The notes under the pieces: generated by a model
Seen by the model: the letters and a program-made list of their open reading frames with translations, nothing else
Databases searched by the model: none
What the model was told of the DNA's origin: nothing
Position numbers and translations under genes: made by a program
Assembly: GCA_030043455.1 (NCBI GenBank)
Contig: JASHXQ010000253.1
Location: 1-5,468, forward strand
From: Nitrososphaerales archaeon
GTDB taxonomy: Archaea > Thermoproteota > Nitrososphaeria > Nitrososphaerales > CADDZS01
DNA: 5,468 nucleotides
Direction of reading: 5' to 3'
Part shown: piece by piece, positions 1 through 5,164 of the stretch
How the letters are laid out: each line of letters opens with the position of its first letter
How positions within the stretch are numbered: position 1 is the stretch's first letter

Positions 1-658
1 CCCAAGAAGATTCGTTACGATTTTACCATTTACAATCCTCGGAGCGGTGTAAGTCTCACCCTCCGGAAGATTGCCCCAGCGCCCGATGTCATGATACCTT
101 CCATCGGCGGCAATCCACTTCCAAGTGGGATCGAACTCCGCCTCTATCTTTACTCCAAGACTATTCGAGAGAGAAATCTTTCTTGCGCTTTTCACGATCT
201 CGAAAATTCTATGGGTCAGCTGGTATACCCGATTGTAGTCGCTGCACATCCCTTGCTCCATCAAGAGCGGAGTCACGTTGGGCATATGGCCATGTCTCGC
301 ATATTTTTTGGCTAGCGTAGTAAATTGCCGCCGTACCACCAGTTCCCCGGGGAGGCTCTGAGCTGCCCAGAAGGTAACGTTCGCGTCGGGAACTGCTCCT
401 GAGATCGCCGAGGGCAGAGAGGTGAGGGGCCTAGAAGTCAGGTCTTCCAAGACGAAAAGTTTCACGTTAGCTGGCCCAGTTACATTCTCTGCACTTTTTT
501 TCAGGGCGGTACCAACTTCAATTTCCTGCCGATCTGTCACGATTACTACTTTTTCGCTCGGGTGAAGTCCCATACAAACTTCTACTGCATTTCTGGCGCC
601 TTGATCGATACTACCCGTTCTGTAAATCTCAACTCTGGGATTTGAAGCCCCTGTTCAT
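1..658 (-). CDS. M29-family metallo-aminopeptidase (COG2309), N-terminal part, runs off the left edge; probable frameshift near its start
   Basis: The minus-strand frame reads without a stop from 654 down to base 1, about 218 residues. It has the start of the M29 (AmpS/AmpT, thermophilic leucyl aminopeptidase) fold: an N-terminal helix GARNAVEVCMGL, then a strand ending in VVIVTD. Near the left edge is NLPEGETYTAP, the family's NLPxGE motif, whose Glu is the first ligand of the two-metal centre. The remaining Glu, His and Asp ligands would lie beyond the window. Such enzymes remove N-terminal residues from peptides in the cytoplasm. The start is odd. The frame is closed by TGA at 655-657, and its first in-frame ATG (571-573) would cut off the conserved first helix. 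An ATG at 656-658 lies one frame away. Deleting one base from the C4 run at 648-651 joins it to the gene and gives MNRASNPRVEIYRTG as the N-terminus. The family call is confident; the start is inferred. Confidence 0.8.
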
Positions 659-757
659 AATCCCCGTAATTTTAAGTTTCAACAAGAGACTTTCTTCGAT
701 TTCCCTCTTCTTCTTCCGGGGAGTCTCAGGTCAGAATCTGTATTCACAGTCCATAAC

Positions 758-768
758 CCTATAATTAC
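758..768. promoter_or_regulatory. TATA-like box in the divergent aminopeptidase / ACT-V4R promoter region
   Basis: CTATAATTACG lies in the 144-base gap between two divergent genes. For the plus strand it is about 35-40 bases before the TTG start at 803, so a start site about 25 bases downstream would leave a leader of only 10-15 bases. The core TATAATTA reads as TAATTATA on the minus strand, so it could also serve the aminopeptidase with a longer leader. It also matches a bacterial -10 hexamer, but I see no convincing -35 element. This is inferred from position and composition only. Confidence 0.3.
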
Positions 769-802
769 GTTTGATACCCATCCCCTTCAGGAAAAGGGCC
801 GA

Positions 803-2116
803 TTGAGCTTCCATCTTGGAAAACCGCGGCTACCCTCGGTTGAATACTATCCCAACAATATTGGGAACCTCACAATTGGGAATCCAAGAAGCTACGCCTT
901 CCTAGTTTATGGCCGTGACGAACGCGGCATTCAAGCGCAGATTTTGGGTATATTGCACAAGCGGGGCGCTCGAATTATTTCTCAGAATGGATATGTAGAC
1001 GATAGGAGCAAAGAGTTCACCCTTTGCGTATCGTGCGATCTGGGTGAAGTGAGTGTTACCCCAGATGACCTTGTAATAGAACTCAGGCGGATGAAGCTTG
1101 TTAGAAATGCGATGGCCATCTGCCTGAAAAATAGGATGTTTGACGGGTTTCTTTTCCCGCTCACCATTCTCATGACAGGTAGGGTCGTAGCTGTAGATTC
1201 CAGCGTTCCCTTCATGATTCAGGACAGATTAAACACCGAAGAGTCCCGAGCCGGATTGCGCGATGTTGGCCGCGATTTTGCTCTGGGAATTGTGAAGCAA
1301 ATCCGGGACAAAATGTCTCCCGGCTTTCAGGAAGATGCGATTCAGGAAAACGTGAGGGGGTATCTCAAGGCTGCTGGATGGGGTTCTTTCGGTTGGGAAT
1401 CTGAAACCAGTTTTGAAAGGGTGACAATTACTGATCCCCCTTCTTACTCAGGTAAAGCTGTGGGAAATTATTTCCTGCATGGCATGGCTTCAGGATTGCT
1501 TGAAGCCTTTCGGAGAAAGAAGTTTTCACTGGTTGAGGAAGTTTACAACCAGGACACAAGATCACTTACCTTAATGCTTTCAGAGAAACGGATCGAGGTG
1601 AAGCGCCTCGAAACTCCGGCAGAGAAGAAGATCTCCAGAACAGTAGAAGTTAGAGCACTCGAGGAGGTCGAAAAAGTGATTCGCTCTGTGGAGCTGGATG
1701 AGATGGAGATCGAGATTCCATCACCGCCCACAGCTTCGAAAGATCAACCCAAACAAGTAGTATTAGTCCAACAATCCGGGCAGGAAGAAAGACAGGATGT
1801 GGCGACTGCACCTCCAGACGTCAAAGCTGAACCCTTGGAAAAGAAGTCTGAAGAGGCTCCGGAGATTGAAGTCATCAAACCTCCTGTGATTGAACCTGTC
1901 GCGAAAGCGCCTGTGGTCGAACCAGTCGTGAGACCTCCAGCCATCGAACCTGTCAAGCCCGAGCTAAAAGACGAACCCCCACCTCAGACATCAGTGGAAA
2001 CGAAGAAGCCCCTAGTTATTCAGGTTAAAGGAATCAAAGAAAAGCAAGAAGTCGAAGATGAGGATGACGATGAGGACGATGGGCTCTGGTTTGAGCGAGC
2101 CGTCCAAGAAGAGTAA
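803..2116 (+). CDS. ACT domain / V4R-like domain protein with repetitive disordered tail and acidic C-terminus
   Basis: A 437-residue protein, probably a cytoplasmic small-molecule sensor; no exact function is recognised. Residues 30-105 look like an ACT domain (GRDERGIQAQILGIL, a GARI turn, then FTLCVSCDL); ACT domains commonly bind amino acids. Residues about 127-260 resemble a V4R/XylR-N ligand-binding domain: helix VGRDFALGIVKQI, GWGSFGW, and the ending GNYFLHGMASGLLEAF then LVEE. The paired cysteines often found at the end of V4R domains are absent. Residues 300-410 are Pro/Glu/Lys-rich and probably disordered, with three 9-residue repeats at 359-385. The end is acidic (EVEDEDDDEDDG) followed by LWFERAVQEE. 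There is no DNA-binding, kinase or membrane segment. TTG at 803 is the first ATG, GTG or TTG in a frame open from 626. AAGGG at 794-798 may be its ribosome site, although the spacing is short. The ACT call is firm and the V4R call moderate. Confidence 0.85.
   Translation: MSFHLGKPRLPSVEYYPNNIGNLTIGNPRSYAFLVYGRDERGIQAQILGILHKRGARIISQNGYVDDRSKEFTLCVSCDLGEVSVTPDDLVIELRRMKLVRNAMAICLKNRMFDGFLFPLTILMTGRVVAVDSSVPFMIQDRLNTEESRAGLRDVGRDFALGIVKQIRDKMSPGFQEDAIQENVRGYLKAAGWGSFGWESETSFERVTITDPPSYSGKAVGNYFLHGMASGLLEAFRRKKFSLVEEVYNQDTRSLTLMLSEKRIEVKRLETPAEKKISRTVEVRALEEVEKVIRSVELDEMEIEIPSPPTASKDQPKQVVLVQQSGQEERQDVATAPPDVKAEPLEKKSEEAPEIEVIKPPVIEPVAKAPVVEPVVRPPAIEPVKPELKDEPPPQTSVETKKPLVIQVKGIKEKQEVEDEDDDEDDGLWFERAVQEE
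1877..1957 (+). repeat. Three tandem 27-base units encoding a 9-residue Pro/Glu repeat
   Basis: Three consecutive in-frame units encode KPPVIEPVA, KAPVVEPVV and RPPAIEPVK (residues 359-385 of the ACT-V4R protein). The consensus is [KR]-x-P-x-[IV]-E-P-V-x. The units differ at many third positions, so the repeat is old or maintained at protein level rather than a recent slippage product. It lies inside the predicted disordered linker. Confidence 0.8.
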
Positions 2117-2228
2117 AATCTTCCAAAGCAGATCTATCAGCTGAAAGCTCATCTGTGTTCTCGATCTGCAATCCCGGCTAGATTGGAAAGAAAGCTAATC
2201 TCTACAGTCCGTGACGCAACAAGAGGAA

Positions 2229-2257
2229 GATAACGGAAAAAGAGTTATTTTGTTATC
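2229..2257. terminator. Possible bidirectional terminator between converging ACT-V4R and zinc-finger genes
   Basis: GATAAC (2229-2234) pairs with GTTATC (2252-2257), and the pairing can extend outward with a bulge (GAGGA with the TCCTC after it). The loop contains the T-rich run TTATTTTGTT on the plus strand and CTCTTTTTCC on the minus strand. Archaeal transcription commonly ends at T-tracts, and this element lies between two converging stop codons (2116 and 2259). The stem is imperfect, so the call is tentative. Confidence 0.3.
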
Positions 2258-2258
2258 C

Positions 2259-2420
2259 TCAAGGTTCCAAGTTGTGAACGTGTTTTAGATGGAAAAGATA
2301 CTTTTTCTCATCAATGGCTTCCAACTCCTCAGTCATCATGGAGTTCTGTACAAACTCACAGAAAGCACATGAATAGATTTCGAATCTGACTTCCTTTGTG
2401 AACTCTTCTCTTGTTGCCAT
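2259..2420 (-). CDS. Small C2H2-type zinc-finger protein (53 aa)
   Basis: The minus strand encodes a compact 53-residue protein from ATG at 2420 to TGA at 2259-2261. It has Cys18-x2-Cys21 (YSCAFCEF) and, after a 22-residue acidic stretch, His44-x4-His49 with a further His47 (FHLKHVHNLEP), a plausible single zinc site. The ending resembles the HLKxxHxLxx close of short archaeal C2H2 proteins. The Cys-to-His spacing is longer than the usual 12 residues of classical fingers. Charged residues are frequent and there is no signal peptide. I see no Shine-Dalgarno sequence; an A/T-rich stretch (TTAAAC on the minus strand, 2438-2443) lies just upstream, so the mRNA may be nearly leaderless. The opposite strand has a 27-codon frame here but no recognisable motif. 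Likely roles are nucleic-acid or protein binding, inferred from the zinc ligands alone. The gene stands alone and converges on the ACT-V4R gene. Confidence 0.75.
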   Translation of the reverse strand: MATREEFTKEVRFEIYSCAFCEFVQNSMMTEELEAIDEKKYLFHLKHVHNLEP

Positions 2421-2635
2421 TTCTAAACACATTTTTTGTTTAAGCAGTAAACCGATGAACTAACCAATTGCGAGCCCTTAATGTAAGCAAATTTGGCGTA
2501 ACTCGAAACGGGGATTTTCCAAGTTTGGGAAAAATCACGTAACGCTCGCCGATATGATTCAAGTGATCCGGTTGTTTGTAATTCTGTTTTCCAAGTAGAG
2601 CACTAGCGGTGTGCGATCAGTTATAGGCTAGATAG
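2421..2635. other. Intergenic region with a dyad element, no further gene seen
   Basis: This stretch separates the reductase stop from the zinc-finger start, both on the minus strand. I find no convincing coding frame; the longest plus-strand candidate from an ATG is only 14 codons (2554-2598). It contains a dyad at 2513-2536 and a ten-base direct repeat, TTTTCCAAGT, at 2515-2524 and 2587-2596. It should hold the end signal of the reductase transcript and the promoter of the zinc-finger gene. Confidence 0.5.
2513..2536. terminator. Dyad GATTTTCC / GGAAAAATC: terminator or operator
   Basis: GATTTTCC (2513-2520) is mirrored by GGAAAAATC (2528-2536), with one extra A and a seven-base centre; the centre AAGTTTG partly continues the symmetry. 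Read on the minus strand it begins GATTTTTCC, a T-run about 100 bases after the reductase stop and about 95 bases before the zinc-finger ATG. It could end the reductase mRNA or bind a dimeric regulator of the zinc-finger gene; the sequence does not decide which. Confidence 0.3.
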
Positions 2636-4087
2636 TTAGAACTGGAAAGCCTTTTGCAGCTTCGAAAGCAGGGCAGCCCTCCAAGCACCAAAACCCGAGG
2701 GTTTCTGCGGGAAGCTCATATTGTGCGCGATTAGCTCTTCACTCATATCAGCCGTATGCTTTAACCCTGTTGCGAGCTTGGGCTCCTTGGCTACTCGGAC
2801 CATCATCGCCGGATTGAGCAACCTCAACCTGCTGAATTTGGGATGCTCCCGGTTCACTATGCTGGAAATGTCGTCTTCCGAGAGGAAGTACTTCATTCCG
2901 TAGCTGATTTGCTCGTTGGTCAGGGTTTGAAGGTAGCGGCGCAGGACTTCGAAGCTCGCCATCTGATATCCGTGGTGCTTCATGTATTCCAGATTGTACT
3001 CCCAAAGACCTTCTTCACTGGTATCGTTAGCTTCCAGAGCATGAGCCGCTGCCTTGCCCAGCATGACGCTCGCATAGATCGAGGGTCCAATCCCACCTGC
3101 ATCTATGGGGCGAGCCATCCAGGCCGCATCTCCCACGATGGCGTATCCGTTAGCCACAAGACAATCATTATGTCTCCGAACCGAAACCTGCCAGCTGCCC
3201 TTGGTGTTGCCCTGATCTTCGCTTCTAGAGGATTGGACTGGCTTTTTGATGACCTTGTTCAGGGCAACGTATTGATCGATCAGTTCTTGCAGCCCGTCTT
3301 TCTTTCCATATTTCTTGTTCCGCTCGTCCAGCGCCTTTTTCTGGACCCCCAACCCAATGTTGACTTTGGTTTTCCCTTTGGGAAAAGTCCAACTGTATCC
3401 TCCTGGCGCTAGGTATTGGTCAAGATGAATTAGAGCATATCTAGAATCAAACCAGGTTGGATCTTCGCCATCCACATCGAAATCAAAGATATATCTTCCG
3501 GTACTTTCCAGATCGTCCCGATCAATATCGGGATCGATCTTCGTTGGGATCGGCAAATTAGGACGCAGCTTAGTGGCAGACCCAGAAGCATCCACTACCA
3601 TTTTCGCGGTTTTCTTGAAGGGCGCACCCTCGGGCATTACCCTGCCGGTGACTCCCCGGACGAACCCATCCTCCGAGTATAGGCGATCGCAAACAACATT
3701 GAATACAAATTCCACTCCGAATTTCTTCGCGTCCTCCACCTGTCTGTGGGGCAAGATCTTGCGATTTAGAATGAAGCCTTCGCCCTCAAACAGTACTTTC
3801 GTCTCATGGTCGGGCGAATAGACAAGCACGCCGTCTACAGGATGCTCCAGCTCCGGCTGCCCGTACCGGATCCCAATGTTGTTCGCAATGTAGTCGACGC
3901 TTCTTTTACTGACGGCGTCACCGCATGTCCAACCGTTGATGGTCTTTTTTCCGGGGTCTGCGGGGGGATTTCTGTCTACTACGAGAACTCGAGCTTTTTG
4001 GTGGGAGAAGGAACCTATGGATGCTGCTGTAATTAGTCCAGCCATGCCGCCTCCAGCCACTATAACATCATAATCATAATTCGTCAA
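2636..4087 (-). CDS. Geranylgeranyl reductase family FAD-dependent oxidoreductase
   Basis: This 483-residue flavoprotein probably reduces isoprenoid double bonds, such as the geranylgeranyl chains of archaeal ether lipids, at or near the membrane. Family signs appear in order: an FAD-binding Rossmann start DYDVIVAGGGMAG (residues 5-17) with VVDRN at the end of strand two; TCGDAV at 54-59, whose Cys55 corresponds to the conserved KxCG cysteine; VVDASGS at 164-170; the hallmark PGGYSWTFPKG at 228-238 followed by VNIGLGV; and GDAAWMARPIDAGGIGP at 319-335, the flavin-binding loop. Most archaeal members are about 400-450 residues, so the C-terminal extension is modest. TTG at 4087 is chosen because the Rossmann strand begins at residue 5; GGGAG lies about 10 bases upstream. 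The nearest ATG codons just downstream are out of frame. It diverges from the phosphatase gene. Archaea often carry several paralogues, so the exact substrate (lipid, quinone or other) is not fixed. Confidence 0.9.
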   Translation of the reverse strand: MTNYDYDVIVAGGGMAGLITAASIGSFSHQKARVLVVDRNPPADPGKKTINGWTCGDAVSKRSVDYIANNIGIRYGQPELEHPVDGVLVYSPDHETKVLFEGEGFILNRKILPHRQVEDAKKFGVEFVFNVVCDRLYSEDGFVRGVTGRVMPEGAPFKKTAKMVVDASGSATKLRPNLPIPTKIDPDIDRDDLESTGRYIFDFDVDGEDPTWFDSRYALIHLDQYLAPGGYSWTFPKGKTKVNIGLGVQKKALDERNKKYGKKDGLQELIDQYVALNKVIKKPVQSSRSEDQGNTKGSWQVSVRRHNDCLVANGYAIVGDAAWMARPIDAGGIGPSIYASVMLGKAAAHALEANDTSEEGLWEYNLEYMKHHGYQMASFEVLRRYLQTLTNEQISYGMKYFLSEDDISSIVNREHPKFSRLRLLNPAMMVRVAKEPKLATGLKHTADMSEELIAHNMSFPQKPSGFGAWRAALLSKLQKAFQF

Positions 4088-4090
4088 TTG

Positions 4091-4120
4091 TGCGCGTCTC
4101 CCAGGAAAAAATGCGCGTCT
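4091..4120. repeat. Two 9-base direct repeats TGCGCGTCT before the reductase start
   Basis: TGCGCGTCT occurs at 4091-4099 and again at 4112-4120, 21 bases start to start, which is two helical turns. Both copies lie within about 35 bases upstream of the reductase TTG, between it and its likely TATA box. That position suits a repressor or other tandem regulator site, but function is inferred from spacing only. Confidence 0.5.
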
Positions 4121-4141
4121 GCAAGACCTCCGGTTTCAGCT

Positions 4142-4150
4142 GGTTATAAG
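4142..4150 (-). promoter_or_regulatory. TATA-like box for the reductase gene
   Basis: CTTATAACC on the minus strand lies about 55-60 bases before the TTG start. A transcription start some 25 bases downstream would leave a leader of about 30 bases carrying the direct repeats and a GGGAG sequence. Inferred from spacing and composition. Confidence 0.3.
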
Positions 4151-4213
4151 AAGACTTTGAATCAACGAATTTGCAGTCCACAGATAAAACATCCCATCGG
4201 AGCTCCGTTACCC

Positions 4214-4223
4214 AAAAATATTA
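4214..4223 (+). promoter_or_regulatory. TATA-like box for the phosphatase gene
   Basis: AAAAATATTA lies about 30-40 bases before TTG 4254 and 50-58 bases before ATG 4272. A start site near 4243-4248 would make the message almost leaderless for the TTG, but would give the ATG a leader of about 25 bases. Confidence 0.3.
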
Positions 4224-4253
4224 CGAGATAAAGGAAGCCTGCGAGGTTCTTCT

Positions 4254-4763
4254 TTGGAAGCCGGCGATTTGATGCGGAAAGTATACGGCCTGCTTGTCGG
4301 CCATCCGATGAATGTCTCTCGGATTGACGATCGTCTCTACGGGTCTGCCAGGCCCATGAGCAAGAAAGAGGTGGACTCTCTGGTGAGAGAAAAGGGGGTC
4401 AAGGCGATCCTCTCGTTGACCGAGGCGCCGCTAAACAAAGAGTGGCTTGCAGGCTTATCCAGCTATAGAGATATTCCAATAAAGAACCACGCTGCGCCCA
4501 CCCTTCAGGAATTGGATGAGAGCGTGAATTTCATCCTAGAAAATAACCAGAAGGGGTTTGTAACCGTGGTCCACTGCGCAGCTGGAAAAGGCAGGACCGG
4601 AACCGTTCTTGCTGCATATTTGTGCGCTACGCAGCAAATGTCAGCAGAGAAAGCCATAGAGACCATCAGGTCGAAAAGACCAGGATCTGTCGAGAAAAAT
4701 TCCGGTCAGGAAGAAGCCGTCAAAAAATACTGCGAGCACTCGCAGGAACTGAAAAAACAGTAG
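4254..4763 (+). CDS. Dual-specificity-type protein phosphatase (Cys-x5-Arg)
   Basis: A 169-residue soluble member of the dual-specificity/tyrosine phosphatase superfamily, which hydrolyses phosphate esters through a cysteinyl-phosphate intermediate. The phosphate loop HCAAGKGRTG is at residues 107-116, with nucleophile Cys108 and Arg114. The N-terminal half has the usual RIDDRLYGSARP strand and turn, VKAILSLTEAPL, and IPIKNHAAPTLQEL before a helix. Where relatives have Asp as general acid (IPxxD), this protein has Asn78. The other catalytic residues are intact, so it may act slowly, on unusual substrates, or as a binder. Two starts are possible: TTG 4254 has GAGGT at 4243-4247 with good spacing, while ATG 4272 gives 163 residues and loses nothing conserved. 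It diverges from the reductase and converges on the DUF2203 gene. Family certain; substrate (protein, nucleotide or lipid) unknown. Confidence 0.9.
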   Translation: MEAGDLMRKVYGLLVGHPMNVSRIDDRLYGSARPMSKKEVDSLVREKGVKAILSLTEAPLNKEWLAGLSSYRDIPIKNHAAPTLQELDESVNFILENNQKGFVTVVHCAAGKGRTGTVLAAYLCATQQMSAEKAIETIRSKRPGSVEKNSGQEEAVKKYCEHSQELKKQ

Positions 4764-4773
4764 ACTTCGAGAT

Positions 4774-5115
4774 TCAGACGATCTTTGCCGCTTCAGGTCG
4801 TAGGGGCTTTCTCCCCCGGAAACCCTCAGATCCGTGCCAGTACGCGATCTCTTCCTCTCCGACTTTCCAGCAAAGATACACAGGTTCGCTGAAGCGCAGA
4901 GCGGGAAAATCAATGAGTCCCAAATCGAGATCTTTCATCTCTGCGCCTTTCTCCTGAATTTTCGAAATCAAACCCGCCAGCTTGTCCATGTCTTCTCCTC
5001 TTTCCCTTTCCGCAGATCGATCCATTTTCTTTTTCAGCTCGACCACTTGGATTACCATGTTCCGGATCTCAGGCAGCGCACGGTTTGCCTCCTCGGGAGT
5101 GAAAAAGTGCGTCAT
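4774..5115 (-). CDS. DUF2203 family protein
   Basis: A 113-residue cytoplasmic protein matching the DUF2203 family, which is conserved in bacteria and archaea but has no established function. It opens with FTPEEANRALPEI (residues 5-17), then a charged, probably coiled-coil helix (about 18-62). It closes with the family signature LGLIDFPALRF, VYLCWKVGEEEI and YWHGSEGFRGRKPL (65-105). The conserved Cys82, Trp83, Trp93 and His94 are the likely functional surface. The start ATG at 5115 begins directly before the family's first motif, so it is secure; no strong ribosome site precedes it. On the minus strand, CTTATCTATG about 40-50 bases upstream could be a TATA box. The gene ends 10 bases from the phosphatase stop, so the two transcripts must meet and probably overlap at their 3' ends. 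Confidence 0.88.
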   Translation of the reverse strand: MTHFFTPEEANRALPEIRNMVIQVVELKKKMDRSAERERGEDMDKLAGLISKIQEKGAEMKDLDLGLIDFPALRFSEPVYLCWKVGEEEIAYWHGSEGFRGRKPLRPEAAKIV

Positions 5116-5164
5116 TGGCTTCAGGGATGGATAGACAAGTTCGGTAGTCTGGACATAGATAAGA

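Noticed and set aside
91..315. A 74-codon plus-strand frame at the left
   Set aside because: It lies opposite the aminopeptidase, which carries the NLPxGE metal-binding motif.
2182..2203. AGATT / AATCT hairpin after the ACT-V4R gene
   Set aside because: Only five base pairs with no following T-run; weaker than the 2229-2257 element.
2282..2372. Plus-strand 27-codon frame over the zinc-finger gene
   Set aside because: The minus-strand reading is longer, complete and has ordered Cys and His pairs.
2554..2598. Fourteen-codon hydrophobic frame in the intergenic region
   Set aside because: Too short, without a ribosome site, and near chance expectation.
2843..3412. Long plus-strand frame opposite the reductase
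   Set aside because: It is the antisense shadow of the reductase, whose minus-strand reading has all family motifs; the plus reading has none.
4622..4957. Plus-strand 111-codon frame spanning the phosphatase end and DUF2203
   Set aside because: It overlaps two convincing genes in other frames and has arbitrary composition.
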